A DNA stretch of 15,227 nucleotides from assembly GCA_947453585.1 (NCBI GenBank), contig CANGHQ010000008.1, forward strand, positions 1-15,227, written 5' to 3'. The notes below the pieces were generated by a model that did no database searches, was not told the origin of the DNA, and saw only the letters and a list, made by a program, of their open reading frames with translations. Position numbers and translations under genes: made by a program. Shown here one piece after another: positions 1 through 7,804 of this stretch. This DNA is from Burkholderiales bacterium. GTDB taxonomy: Bacteria > Pseudomonadota > Gammaproteobacteria > Burkholderiales > Burkholderiaceae_C. Numbering within the stretch: position 1 is the first letter of the stretch; each line of letters opens with the position of its first letter.

Positions 1-28
1 CCGCCAGGGCTACGGTGTGCCAGCTCAT
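1..28 (-). CDS. hutD: HutD family protein, N-terminal fragment (runs off window)
   Basis: Only nine codons are visible, reading MSWHTVALA. The ATG overlaps the hutC stop codon in an ATGA arrangement, the usual sign of translational coupling. HutD-family proteins, cupin-like proteins of hut operons, often sit next to hutC in proteobacteria, and the short N-terminus is compatible with that family. The assignment is inference from position plus a very short peptide. The rest of the gene, and probably hutI and hutF/hutG which are absent here, would lie to the left of the window. Confidence 0.45.
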
Positions 29-735
29 AGCGCAAAGTTGCCGCGCAGGCTGTAGCGCATGCCGGGGTAAACCAGGCGCGCCTGGCTGGCTACGTGGGCG
101 CCGCTCACGGTGCAGCGGGTGATGATCAAGCAGGGCTCGTTGCGGCCAATGCCCAGGCTTTTGGCCTCGGGGGCGCTGGGCAGCGCGGCCTCTATCGAGT
201 AGCGCGCCTCGGTCAGCGGCGCGCAGGCAAACAGGTACTGGGTGGGTGTGGTGGTCTGAAAATTAACTGTCAAATAGTCGGGCGCTGCGGCCGGGTTGAC
301 GTGGCGGTCTTCGAGCTGGATGGCCACGCCGTCTTCCATGTGCACGATCAGCGAATGGAACACCGGCGCACCCAGGGGCACGCCCAGGGCCTGCACCAGT
401 GCGGCGTCGGCCACCACCACTTCCAGGCGCAGCACGCGGCAGGTATGCAGGTGGCCGCGCTCTATCACTTCTTCATGGATGTCGCGCACCGCCAGCATGC
501 TCGATATGCGGTGCCACTGCGCCACCACGGTGCCCGAGCCGCGCAGCCGGGTGACCAGGCCTTCGGCAGCAAGCTCTTTGACCGCGCGGTTGACCGTCAT
601 GCGGCTCACGCCAAACTGCTGCTGCAAGGCCGACTCGCTGGGCACCGTGTCGCCAGACTGCCAGACGCCGCTGGTGATCTGCGCCTTGACGAAGGTTTTG
701 ATCTGTTCAAAGGCGGGCAAATGGCTGGTGGACAT
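25..735 (-). CDS. hutC: HutC, GntR/HutC-family histidine utilisation repressor
   Basis: This is a 236-residue transcriptional repressor of the GntR superfamily, HutC subfamily. Residues about 8-73 form the winged helix-turn-helix, with the hallmark stretch PSESALQQQFGVSRMTVNRA followed by the wing (RLRGSGTVV). Residues about 90-230 fit a UTRA ligand-binding domain. In the family, urocanate is the usual inducer that releases HutC from DNA. The ATG at 735 follows an A-rich leader with no strong Shine-Dalgarno. The gene is divergent from hutU and faces a 16-bp palindromic operator about 38 bp upstream of its start, consistent with autoregulation. Its stop overlaps the start of a probable hutD. 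Identification as HutC is secure from sequence plus hutU/hutH context; the inducer is taken from family knowledge. Confidence 0.95.
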   Translation of the reverse strand: MSTSHLPAFEQIKTFVKAQITSGVWQSGDTVPSESALQQQFGVSRMTVNRAVKELAAEGLVTRLRGSGTVVAQWHRISSMLAVRDIHEEVIERGHLHTCRVLRLEVVVADAALVQALGVPLGAPVFHSLIVHMEDGVAIQLEDRHVNPAAAPDYLTVNFQTTTPTQYLFACAPLTEARYSIEAALPSAPEAKSLGIGRNEPCLIITRCTVSGAHVASQARLVYPGMRYSLRGNFAL

Positions 736-765
736 GGTTTTTTTTCGCTCAGGGTTTTCCCGCTA

Positions 766-793
766 TTGTAGAAGTTGTATAGACAACTACACT
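766..793 (+). promoter_or_regulatory. Putative hutU promoter overlapping operator O1
   Basis: A possible -35 box TTGTAG (766-771) is followed after 16 bp by TACACT (788-793) as -10. The operator fills the spacer and touches the -10, so bound HutC would block RNA polymerase. The boxes are imperfect and the assignment is tentative. It is supported by the Rieske operon, where a similar -10 (TATACT) directly abuts the same operator. Confidence 0.45.
773..788. promoter_or_regulatory. HutC-type operator O1 between hutC and hutU
   Basis: The sequence AGTTGTATAGACAACT is an inverted repeat with 6-bp arms (AGTTGT/ACAACT) around four central bases. It has the TGTA-N2-TACA-like core remembered for hut operators. 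It lies in the divergent hutC-hutU region and recurs with 16 of 16 identity at 11895-11910 and 11961-11976. Binding by HutC is inferred from position and symmetry. Confidence 0.85.
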
Positions 794-803
794 ATCCTGA
801 CAA
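776..803 (-). promoter_or_regulatory. Putative hutC promoter
   Basis: On the minus strand TTGTCA (803-798) is followed after 16 bp by TATACA (781-776), which lies inside operator O1. This would give divergent, autoregulated transcription of hutC from the same operator that controls hutU. It is a hexamer-match prediction only. Confidence 0.4.
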
Positions 804-838
804 ACCCTTAAACGCATCGTACTTTCAGCCCAATCACC

Positions 839-2548
839 ATGTCTGCCACCTCTGCCCCCTCCCCTTTTGCCGCGTCCCAAGCCCGCCCGGTGCGCGCCCC
901 GCGCGGCCCCGCGCTGACCTGCGCCAACTGGCAAATTGAAGCCGCCTACCGCATGCTGCAAAACAACCTCGACCCCGAGGTGGCCGAAAACCCGGACGAG
1001 CTCGTGGTCTACGGCGGCATTGGCAAGGCAGCGCGCAACTGGGCTTGCTTTGACGGCATCATGGACAGCCTGCGCAAGCTCAAACCGAACGAAACCCTCT
1101 TGGTACAAAGCGGCAAACCGGCTGGCGTGTTTCGCACCCACACTGACGCCCCCCGCGTGCTGATTGCCAACTCCAACCTCGTGCCCAAATGGGCAACCTG
1201 GGAACACTTCAACGAACTCGACCGCGCCGGGCTGATGATGTACGGGCAAATGACGGCCGGCAGCTGGATCTACATTGGCAGCCAAGGCATTGTGCAAGGC
1301 ACCTACGAGACCTTTGTCGAAGCCGGACGCCAGCACTACAACGGCGACCTGGCTGGCCGCTGGGTGCTGACCGCGGGTCTGGGCGGCATGGGCGGCGCCC
1401 AACCACTGGCTGCCACCTTTGCCGGGGCCTGTTCGCTCAATATTGAATGCCAGCAAAGCAGCATCGACTTTCGCCTGCGCACCCGTTACCTGGACAAGCA
1501 AGCCGCCACCATGGACGAGGCGCTCGAACTCATCGCCCACCACACTGCGCGCAAAGAAGCCGTGTCGATTGGCCTGTGCGGCAATGCCGCCGACCTGCTA
1601 CCCGAGCTGGTTCGCCGCGCAAAAGCCGGCGGTCTGCGCCCGGACATCGTGACCGACCAGACATCGGCGCACGACATCATCAACGGCTACCTGCCCAGCG
1701 GCTGGAGCGTGGCGCGCTGGCGCGCCGCGCAAAAAGACCCGTCCCAACACGCCGAACTCACCCAAGCCGCAGGCGAATCGTGCGCGGTGCACGTGCAGGC
1801 GATGCTGGACTTTCATGCCATGGGCATTCCCACGGTGGACTACGGCAACAACCTGCGCCAGGTGGCCAAGGACTACGGCGTGGCCAATGCCTTTGACTAC
1901 CCCGGCTTTGTGCCAGCCTATGTGCGGCCCCTGTTTTGCAAGGGCATTGGCCCCTTCCGCTGGGTGGCCCTGAGCGGCGACCCCGAAGACATCCGCAAGA
2001 CCGACGCCAAGATGAAAGAACTCTTTCCCCACAACGCCGGGCTCTTACGCTGGCTGGACATGGCCCAAGAGCGCATTGCGTTCCAGGGCCTGCCTGCACG
2101 CATTTGCTGGATTGGTTTGGGCGAGCGCCACCTGGCCGGGCTGGCATTTAACGAGATGGTTAAAAGCGGCGAACTCAAAGGCCCCATCGTGATTGGCCGC
2201 GACCACCTGGACAGCGGCTCGGTGGCGTCACCCAACCGCGAGACCGAGGCCATGCAAGACGGCTCAGACGCCGTGTCCGACTGGCCTTTGCTTAACGCTT
2301 TGCTTAACACCGCCAGTGGCGCAACCTGGGTCAGCCTGCACCATGGCGGCGGCGTGGGCATGGGCTACAGCCAGCATAGCGGCGTGGTGATCGTGGCCGA
2401 CGGCACGCCCGAGGCTGCCGAGCGCCTGGAGCGCGTCTTGTGGAACGACCCGGCCACCGGCGTCATGCGCCACGCCGACGCGGGCTACGAAATCGCAGAG
2501 CAATGCGCCCGCGAGCAAGGCCTAAACCTGCCCATGAAAGCCGCCTGA
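839..2548 (+). CDS. hutU: Urocanate hydratase (urocanase)
   Basis: This cytosolic NAD+-dependent enzyme converts urocanate to 4-imidazolone-5-propanoate, the second step of histidine breakdown. The 569-residue product is slightly longer than the roughly 555-560 usual for the family because of a Pro/Ala-rich extension of about 20 residues. Visible family motifs are the glycine-rich NAD-binding segment GLGGMGGAQP (180-189), NIECQQSSIDFRLRTRYLD (201-219), YGNNLRQVAKDYG (335-347), FCKGIGPFRW (366-375) and HHGGGVGMGYSQHSG (501-515). Cys423 in RICWIGLG corresponds by offset to the active-site Cys410 of the Pseudomonas putida enzyme (inferred alignment). It is the first gene after the HutC operator, and hutH begins 1 bp after its stop. 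No strong Shine-Dalgarno precedes the ATG. Confidence 0.97.
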   Translation: MSATSAPSPFAASQARPVRAPRGPALTCANWQIEAAYRMLQNNLDPEVAENPDELVVYGGIGKAARNWACFDGIMDSLRKLKPNETLLVQSGKPAGVFRTHTDAPRVLIANSNLVPKWATWEHFNELDRAGLMMYGQMTAGSWIYIGSQGIVQGTYETFVEAGRQHYNGDLAGRWVLTAGLGGMGGAQPLAATFAGACSLNIECQQSSIDFRLRTRYLDKQAATMDEALELIAHHTARKEAVSIGLCGNAADLLPELVRRAKAGGLRPDIVTDQTSAHDIINGYLPSGWSVARWRAAQKDPSQHAELTQAAGESCAVHVQAMLDFHAMGIPTVDYGNNLRQVAKDYGVANAFDYPGFVPAYVRPLFCKGIGPFRWVALSGDPEDIRKTDAKMKELFPHNAGLLRWLDMAQERIAFQGLPARICWIGLGERHLAGLAFNEMVKSGELKGPIVIGRDHLDSGSVASPNRETEAMQDGSDAVSDWPLLNALLNTASGATWVSLHHGGGVGMGYSQHSGVVIVADGTPEAAERLERVLWNDPATGVMRHADAGYEIAEQCAREQGLNLPMKAA

Positions 2549-2549
2549 G

Positions 2550-4100
2550 ATGAGCCACACCATCACCATCAAGCCCGGGGCGCTGACGCTCGATCAGCTC
2601 ATGGCCATCCATGCCGACGGGGTGCCCCTGCAACTGCAAGAGGCCAGCCGCGCCGGGATTCGCGCAAGCCAGCAGGTGGTGCAAAACGCCGCCGACGGCG
2701 ACGCGCCGGTCTACGGCGTGAACACTGGCTTTGGCAAGCTGGCCAACCAGCGCATCAGCAAGTCGCAACTCGCCACGCTGCAGCTCAACCTGATCCGCTC
2801 GCACTGCGTGGGCGTGGGCGAGCCGCTGCAGCCCGCTGTGATGCGCCTGATGATGGCGCTCAAGGCGGCCAGTTTGGCGCGCGGCTACAGCGGTGTGCGC
2901 GAAGTGGTGGTGGACACGCTGATCGCGGTTTACAACGCCGGCCTGGTGCCCTGGGTGCCGTCCAAGGGTTCCGTGGGTGCGTCGGGCGACCTGGCGCCGC
3001 TGGCGCACATGACGCTGGCTTTGATGGGCGAAGGTTTTATGTTGGTGGACGGCGCGCCCGCGCCCGCGCTGCCTGCGCTGCAGGCCGCAGGCATTGCGCC
3101 GCTCACGCTCGGGCCCAAAGAAGGCCTGGCGCTGATCAACGGCACACAAACATCAACCGCGCTTGCGCTGCATGGGCTGCTGATTTTTGAGCCGGTGTTA
3201 GAGGCCGCGCTGGTGATCGGCGCGCTGACGATTGACGCCGCGCGCGGCAGCGACGGCCCCTTTGATCCGCGCATCCACATGCTGCGCGGCCAGCCCGGCC
3301 AGATGGACGTGGCCCAGGTGTACCGTGCACTGCTTTCGGGCAGCGAAATTCGCAACTCGCACCTGCATGGGGACGACCGGGTGCAAGACCCGTACTGCCT
3401 GCGCTGCCAGCCGCAAGTGGTGGGTGCCTGCCTGGACCAATTGCGCCACGCCGCACGCGTGCTGCTGATTGAGGCCAATGCGGTCACCGACAACCCGCTG
3501 GTTTTTTCCGAAGACGAGGCCATGCTCTCGGGCGGCAACTTTCACGCCGAGCCAGTGGCGCTGGCGGCCGACGGCATGGCGCTGGCCATTGCCGAAGTGG
3601 GCGCGATTGCCGAGCGGCGCATCGCCATGCTGATTGACAGCAGCGTGTCGCGCCTGCCGCCCTTCCTCACGGACGACGCGGGCCTCAACAGCGGCTTCAT
3701 GATCGCGCATGTCACCGCTGCCGCCCTGGCGTCCGAGAACAAATCATTGGCCCACCCGGCCAGCGTGGACAGCCTGCCCACCAGCGCCAACCAGGAAGAC
3801 CATGTGTCCATGGCCACCTTTGCCGCGCGCCGCTTGCAGGCCATGGTGAGCAACACCGCGCACATCCTCGGGATAGAGCTGCTGGCTGCGGCCCAGGGCA
3901 TTGACTTTTTGCGGCCCTTGCACAGCTCAGAGGCGCTCGAAGCGGTGCACGCGCTCTTGCGCACGCACATTCCAAAGATGCAGCAAGACCGCTACCTGGC
4001 GCCCGACATTGCGCACGCCACCGCGCTGGTGGAGAGCGGCGCCTTGGCCCGGATATTGCGAACACTGCCGGCATTGCCCGCGCTTTGGATTGCTGCCTGA
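2550..4100 (+). CDS. hutH: Histidine ammonia-lyase (histidase)
   Basis: HutH deaminates L-histidine to trans-urocanate and ammonia, the committed step of the pathway and the reaction that makes the inducer for HutC. The 516 residues match the family length. The autocatalytic MIO cofactor forms from Ala144-Ser145-Gly146 in GSVGASGDLAPLAHM. The N-terminal active-site loop YGVNTGFG (55-62) carries the catalytic Tyr55. The motif NPLVFSEDEAMLSGGNFH is the conserved substrate/MIO environment of histidases. The gene follows hutU by a single base, so the two are almost certainly translationally coupled. The order hutU-hutH, with the lyase second, is common in proteobacteria. No lesion is visible. Confidence 0.97.
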   Translation: MSHTITIKPGALTLDQLMAIHADGVPLQLQEASRAGIRASQQVVQNAADGDAPVYGVNTGFGKLANQRISKSQLATLQLNLIRSHCVGVGEPLQPAVMRLMMALKAASLARGYSGVREVVVDTLIAVYNAGLVPWVPSKGSVGASGDLAPLAHMTLALMGEGFMLVDGAPAPALPALQAAGIAPLTLGPKEGLALINGTQTSTALALHGLLIFEPVLEAALVIGALTIDAARGSDGPFDPRIHMLRGQPGQMDVAQVYRALLSGSEIRNSHLHGDDRVQDPYCLRCQPQVVGACLDQLRHAARVLLIEANAVTDNPLVFSEDEAMLSGGNFHAEPVALAADGMALAIAEVGAIAERRIAMLIDSSVSRLPPFLTDDAGLNSGFMIAHVTAAALASENKSLAHPASVDSLPTSANQEDHVSMATFAARRLQAMVSNTAHILGIELLAAAQGIDFLRPLHSSEALEAVHALLRTHIPKMQQDRYLAPDIAHATALVESGALARILRTLPALPALWIAA

Positions 4101-4167
4101 ACACCGTAGTTACCCGCAGAGCCCGAACCGTATACTTTGAAAGGACGCCGTATCGACACCCCATCAA

Positions 4168-4200
4168 CGACCACGCTTCCAAGACCCGTCCCGGTGGTCG
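4168..4200. other. Short inverted repeat between hutH and the ABC binding-protein gene
   Basis: CGACCAC (4168-4174) is complementary to GTGGTCG (4194-4200) across a 19-base loop, within the 163-bp gap. No T-run follows directly, so it does not look like an intrinsic terminator. The gap otherwise holds an AT-rich stretch and a good ribosome-binding site (GGAG at 4254-4257). No HutC operator is seen here, so the importer is probably read through from hutUH or uses an unrecognised promoter. Confidence 0.3.
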
Positions 4201-4263
4201 CTGCACGCAGCAGCGCCGCCCAACCTTGATCCTTTGTTAATCTTTTTTTGACCGGAGACAACC

Positions 4264-5088
4264 ATGAGCAAACGACTAGTACTTAAATCCCTTTTGGGCG
4301 CCACCCTTGTTCTGGGAATTGCCTTCGGCGCCCAGGCGCAAGACGCGCTGGCACGTACCAAAGCATCGGGCGTTTTGAAGATCGGCACCGAAACCGCGTT
4401 CGCCCCCTTTGACTTCATTGACGGCGGCACGCACGTGGGCCTGAACATGGACCTGATGAACGAAGTGGCCAAGGAAATGGGTGTAAAAACTGAGTGGACC
4501 GCCCTGCCCTGGGAAGGTGTGTTGCCTGGCCTGGAAGCCAAGAAGTTCGACATGGTGACCGGCCCCGTGACCATCACCAAGGCCCGCATGGAGCGCTACC
4601 GCTTCACGCCACCGATTGCCGAGGCGACCGTGGCCTTGCTCAAGCGCAAGGGTGACAAGACCGTCATGAAGCCTGAAGACATCGCCGGCAAACCCGTGGG
4701 CGGCGGCAAGGCTTCGGCCCAACTGGCACAGCTCAAGACCTTTGCCGAAAGCCTGGGCAAAGCCGATGTGCGCGAGTACCCCGGCAACAACGAAGCCTAT
4801 GCCGATCTGGCAGCCGGCCGCATTGTGGCGGTGGGCAATTCACTGCCCAACATTGCTTATGTGGCATCGCAGCGTTCGGACACTTTTGAAGTCGTCAAAC
4901 CCGCTTTTGGCATCAAGAGCTATTTCGGCTACGTGGCGCGCAAGGACGACGACTCTGCATCGCTGATGGCAGCCATCACGGCAGCCATGCTCAAGGTCAA
5001 GGCCGACGGACGCCTGGCCAAGATCCAGAAGAAATGGTTTGGCGATTCGTTTGACACGCCTGACGCCGTGACCAACCCCGCCCTCTAA
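4264..5088 (+). CDS. Polar amino-acid ABC transporter, periplasmic substrate-binding protein
   Basis: This 274-residue secreted solute-binding protein belongs to the SBP_bac_3 (PF00497) type. Residues 1-25 are a clear signal peptide (basic MSKR, hydrophobic core, AQA cleavage), leaving a mature protein of about 249 residues. Family features are the early GVLKIGTETAFAPFDF strand-loop, the GLNMDLMNEVAKEMG helix and the WEGVLPGLEAKKFDMVTG ligand-binding region. It would deliver substrate to the two permeases and ATPase encoded next. Position behind hutUH suggests histidine, urocanate or a related imidazole compound, but the sequence does not fix the ligand; glutamine, glutamate or arginine binders look similar. 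GGAG lies 6 bp before the ATG. Confidence 0.9.
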   Translation: MSKRLVLKSLLGATLVLGIAFGAQAQDALARTKASGVLKIGTETAFAPFDFIDGGTHVGLNMDLMNEVAKEMGVKTEWTALPWEGVLPGLEAKKFDMVTGPVTITKARMERYRFTPPIAEATVALLKRKGDKTVMKPEDIAGKPVGGGKASAQLAQLKTFAESLGKADVREYPGNNEAYADLAAGRIVAVGNSLPNIAYVASQRSDTFEVVKPAFGIKSYFGYVARKDDDSASLMAAITAAMLKVKADGRLAKIQKKWFGDSFDTPDAVTNPAL

Positions 5089-5101
5089 TCCAGGCACCTG
5101 G

Positions 5102-5148
5102 GCCGGGAACTGCGCCCCCACAAGGGCGCGCTTCCCGGCGCACTTTTT
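5102..5148 (+). terminator. Strong stem-loop with T-run between binding-protein and permease genes
   Basis: GCCGGGAA (5102-5109) pairs with TTCCCGGC (5132-5139), and the inner GCGCCC (5112-5117) pairs with GGGCGC (5124-5129). There is one C-C mismatch and one G-U pair between them and a six-base loop. Five T residues follow at 5144-5148. It begins 13 bp after the binding-protein stop. Such intercistronic hairpins in ABC operons act as partial terminators or 3' mRNA stabilisers that keep binding protein in excess over permease. The four-base gap before the T-run makes it an imperfect terminator. Confidence 0.7.
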
Positions 5149-5166
5149 CATTCCCCGGAGCCCGAT

Positions 5167-5808
5167 TTGTCCTGGAAACTATTCGCACTCCTCGTGCAAG
5201 CCTGCGGCTTGACCATCGCCATCAGCGCGGTCTCCATCGTGATTGGCCTCTTGATCGGCATTGGCGTGTCTGGCGCCATGCTCTCGCGCAATCGCGCTGC
5301 TTCTTGGTGCGGACGCACCTTTGTCAGTTTTTTTCGCGGCTCGCCCTTGTTGGTGCAGCTGCTCCTGATTTACAACCTGCTGCCGGTGCTAGGGCTCAAT
5401 GTGCCCAGCCTGGTGGCCGCCGTGGTCGGCCTGTCCTTGTGCGACGCCGCCTACCAGGCAGAAAACATGCGCGGCGGCCTCAACAGCGTGCCACGCGGAC
5501 TGCTGGAAGCCGCTGACATGCTGGGCCTGAGCCCGTGGCAGCAGTTCTGGCGCATCAAGGTGCCCATTGCGCTGCGCCTGACCTTGCCCGCGCTGACCAG
5601 CGAAGCCATCATGATCGTCAAGGCCTCGTCGCTGGTGTCGGTGGTGGGCGTGGTGGAACTCACGCGCATGGCGCAAGACCTGTCGGCCAGCACCTTCCGG
5701 CCCCTTGAATTGTTTGCCGCAGCCGGCTTGCTGTACTTTGTGACCAACTGGACGCTGTCGCGGCTGGGCCGTCGCCTGGAACGCTCCTTTACCTGGGGCA
5801 TCCGATGA
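5167..5808 (+). CDS. Amino-acid ABC transporter permease (HisM/GlnP type), first subunit
   Basis: This 213-residue inner-membrane subunit has an N-terminal hydrophobic segment (about 8-35) and several later ones, in keeping with the five or so helices of the His/Glu/Gln permease family. FFRGSPLLVQ (55-64) is the family signature. The cytoplasmic EAA loop starts at Glu114 (EAADMLGLSPWQ) and contacts the ATPase. The start is TTG at 5167, chosen because GGAG at 5157-5160 sits six bases before it and the protein then begins at the usual position. The stop overlaps the next permease start (ATGA). It follows the binding-protein gene after a 78-bp gap containing a strong stem-loop, so its expression is probably lower than that of the binding protein. 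Confidence 0.92.
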   Translation: MSWKLFALLVQACGLTIAISAVSIVIGLLIGIGVSGAMLSRNRAASWCGRTFVSFFRGSPLLVQLLLIYNLLPVLGLNVPSLVAAVVGLSLCDAAYQAENMRGGLNSVPRGLLEAADMLGLSPWQQFWRIKVPIALRLTLPALTSEAIMIVKASSLVSVVGVVELTRMAQDLSASTFRPLELFAAAGLLYFVTNWTLSRLGRRLERSFTWGIR

Positions 5809-6473
5809 TCATTGACTTCACCCACATCATTGAGCAGCTCCCGGAGTTGGTGCGCTCCATTGGCGTGACCTGCATGATCTGGCTGGTGGGCACAGTAGGG
5901 GCCGTGGTACTGGGCTTTTTTGTCACCCTGGGCCTGCGCTTTGGGCCCTGGTGGCTGCGCTGGTTGTTGAGCACCTATGTCGAAATCATCCGGGGCACGC
6001 CCTTTTTGATCCAGCTTTTCTTGCTGTACTACGGCGGCCCCTTTATTGGCATTGCGCTGGACCCCATGCCTGCGGGTTTGCTTGGCGTTACCGTCTATGG
6101 TGCGGCCTATTTCAGCGAGATCTTCCGCGCCGGTTTTGATGCCGTGCCCGGCGGCCACGTCGAGGCCGCGCAGTGCCTGGGCCTGACGCGCTTTCAGATC
6201 ATCTGGCGCATCCAGGTGCCCGAGATGACCATGCTGGTGCTGCCCCCGGCCATCAACATGACGGTGATTTTGCTCAAAGAAACGGCGGTGCTGTCCATCA
6301 TCACCGTGCCAGAGCTGACCTTTTTGATGCAGGCCATTGGCTCGCAGCAATACGCTTTTGTCGAAGCCATGGCCGTGCTGGCCTGCTTTTACTGGGCCAT
6401 GGTCTCGCTGGCCGGGCGCATCGGCGGCTTTGCCGAAAAACGACTTTCCAAATACACGTTTTCACACACATGA
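5805..6473 (+). CDS. Amino-acid ABC transporter permease (HisQ/GlnP type), second subunit
   Basis: This second inner-membrane permease has 222 residues. The family segment IIRGTPFLIQ spans 61-70, and the EAA loop starting at Glu120 (EAAQCLGLTRFQ) is the ATPase contact. Hydrophobic segments at about 20-45, 65-90, 140-165 and 185-210 suit a five-helix topology. It is a distinct paralogue of the upstream permease, so the importer would have a heterodimeric membrane core as in HisQM. Both ends overlap neighbours by four bases (ATGA): the upstream permease stop and the downstream ATPase start. This indicates tight co-translation. Substrate is not determinable from the permease sequence. Confidence 0.92.
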   Translation: MIIDFTHIIEQLPELVRSIGVTCMIWLVGTVGAVVLGFFVTLGLRFGPWWLRWLLSTYVEIIRGTPFLIQLFLLYYGGPFIGIALDPMPAGLLGVTVYGAAYFSEIFRAGFDAVPGGHVEAAQCLGLTRFQIIWRIQVPEMTMLVLPPAINMTVILLKETAVLSIITVPELTFLMQAIGSQQYAFVEAMAVLACFYWAMVSLAGRIGGFAEKRLSKYTFSHT

Positions 6474-7279
6474 GTTCTGCAACCACTTTTCCAGATGCGG
6501 CCATTTCGGTGCGCGGCGTGAGCAAGCGCTTTGGCCAGACCGAGGTCTTGCACGACATTGACCTGGACATTCCCCAGGGCCAGGTCACCTGCGTGATTGG
6601 CCCTTCGGGCTCGGGCAAAAGCACGCTTTTGCGCTGCATGGCCTTTTTGGAAGAGGCCACGGCGGGCACGATTCTGATCAACGGCGAGCCCCTGGGTTTC
6701 TCGCAAGAAGCCGGTGGCCAGCGCGTGCGCCTGAGCCCGCAACGCATCCGCGAAGTGCGCTCGCACATCGGCATGTGCTTTCAGCAGTTCAACCTGTGGC
6801 CGCACATGATGGCGCTGGGCAATGTGAGCGAGGCGCTCAAAACCGCGCGCGGCGTGCCCAAGGCGCAAGCCGAAGAACGTGCCATGGCGCAGTTGCGCAA
6901 AGTGGGACTGGAAGACCGCGCCGGTCACTACCCATCGCAACTCTCGGGCGGTCAGCAGCAGCGCGTGGCCATTGCGCGCGCCCTGGCCTGCGAGCCCAAG
7001 ATCATGCTGTTTGACGAACCCACCTCCTCGCTCGACCCCGAGCTGACCGGCGAAGTGCTCAAGGTGATGCGCGACCTAGCCGCCGACGGCATGACCATGG
7101 TCGTGGTGTCACACGAGATCGGTTTTGCCGCATCGGTGGCGCACCGCATTACCTTTCTGGACCAGGGCCGCTTGCTGCTGCAAGGCACACCCGGCGAAGT
7201 GTTCGGCAAACCGCGCCACCCCCGGCTCGACCAGTTTTTGGACACCTACCTGGACCGGGGCGCGGCGATGCTGGTCTAG
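6470..7279 (+). CDS. Amino-acid ABC transporter ATP-binding protein
   Basis: This 269-residue ATPase drives the importer. All nucleotide-binding motifs are intact: Walker A GPSGSGKST (44-52), Q-loop CFQQFNLWPHM (103-113), signature LSGGQQQR (158-165), Walker B IMLFDEP with DEPTSSLDP for the D-loop, and switch His215 in VVSHE. The region between Walker A and the Q-loop holds an insertion (GFSQEAGGQRVRLSPQRI), often longer in the polar amino-acid group. The ATG at 6470 is chosen because it overlaps the permease stop (ATGA) and places the first beta strand (ISVRGVSKRFG) at the expected distance. The frame stays open upstream to 6173, but that part is a shadow of the permease gene. It is the last gene of the hut/ABC operon. 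Confidence 0.94.
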   Translation: MSSATTFPDAAISVRGVSKRFGQTEVLHDIDLDIPQGQVTCVIGPSGSGKSTLLRCMAFLEEATAGTILINGEPLGFSQEAGGQRVRLSPQRIREVRSHIGMCFQQFNLWPHMMALGNVSEALKTARGVPKAQAEERAMAQLRKVGLEDRAGHYPSQLSGGQQQRVAIARALACEPKIMLFDEPTSSLDPELTGEVLKVMRDLAADGMTMVVVSHEIGFAASVAHRITFLDQGRLLLQGTPGEVFGKPRHPRLDQFLDTYLDRGAAMLV

Positions 7280-7283
7280 ACCG

Positions 7284-7298
7284 GCTGCGCAGCGCAGC
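7284..7298. other. Small hairpin between convergent genes
   Basis: GCTGCG (7284-7289) pairs with CGCAGC (7293-7298) around CAG, in the 21-bp gap between the convergent ATPase and yhaV genes. No T-run follows on either strand, so it could at most help termination in both directions. Confidence 0.3.
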
Positions 7299-7300
7299 GT

Positions 7301-7804
7301 TCAGGGCGCAAGGCCCGACGTGAATTGCTGCAAGCCCGGCCCCTGCGCGGCCTGGGCCAGCAACTGCTTCCAATCGTCGGGCGGGTGGCCGCTTTCCAGC
7401 ATCTTGCCAAATACCCGGTAGGCGTCTGCGCTGCTCTCGTAGGAGCGCTTGCTGTCTTCGTCGTTGACCCAGGCGTACACAATCACCCGGCTCTGGGCGT
7501 GGTAGCGAAAAAACAAACGGTATTGCTGAAAAAATTGGGCCCGCAGCCAGTGCTTGTGGCCGTCGCCCAAAGTGCTGCCCTGGCGATATTCGGGCCGCGC
7601 CGGGTCTTGCGGTATGGCGTCAAAGGCCAGCCGGGTGATGGCGGCGAGCCGCTTGCTGGCGTTCTTCTTTGTGTAGCCGCTGGGGTCTTTTTGCTTGAGA
7701 GCCTTTACCTGCCGCTCCAGCGTTTCAAGCTGCGCCAAAAACAGCGGGTGCGCAAAAACCGTCCATCCGTGAATGACCAGGGGCGCGGGTTTGGCGGCGC
7801 TCAT
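7301..7804 (-). CDS. yhaV: Type II toxin, YhaV family ribonuclease
   Basis: This 167-residue protein resembles Escherichia coli YhaV, a RelE-superfamily mRNA/ribosome-associated ribonuclease, along most of its length. Shared features are the N-terminal GWTVFAHPLFLAQLE segment, LKQKDPSGYTKKNASKRLAAI, the RLFFRYHAQSRVIVYAWVNDE core, and the C-terminal DAYRVFGKMLESGHPPDDW. E. coli YhaV is about 154 residues, so this is full length with a slightly longer tail. The ATG overlaps the antitoxin stop (ATGA), as expected for a coupled antitoxin-first pair. Autoregulation through the palindrome upstream of prlF is likely. The gene is convergent with the ABC ATPase and unrelated to histidine metabolism, so it looks like an accessory insertion in the locus. 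Confidence 0.92.
   Translation of the reverse strand: MSAAKPAPLVIHGWTVFAHPLFLAQLETLERQVKALKQKDPSGYTKKNASKRLAAITRLAFDAIPQDPARPEYRQGSTLGDGHKHWLRAQFFQQYRLFFRYHAQSRVIVYAWVNDEDSKRSYESSADAYRVFGKMLESGHPPDDWKQLLAQAAQGPGLQQFTSGLAP

Larger units (their letters stand above)
749..793 (-). repeat. 45-bp control-region repeat, copy 1 (hutC-hutU)
   Basis: Read on the minus strand, this block matches 11890-11934 (plus) at 39 of 45 positions with no gaps. It consists of 5 bp including a -10 flank, the 16-bp operator, a 10-bp variable spacer, and a perfectly conserved 14-mer CGGGAAAACCCTGA (749-762). The 14-mer is outside the operator and within the expected hutC leader. Confidence 0.85.

Noticed and set aside
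749..1543. Minus-strand open frame of 264 codons opposite hutU
   Set aside because: It is the antisense shadow of a well-identified urocanase and begins inside its conserved NAD-binding region.
4101..4263. Possible fourth HutC operator upstream of the ABC importer
   Set aside because: The only related string is GTATAC near 4130; the AGTTGT/ACAACT arms are absent.
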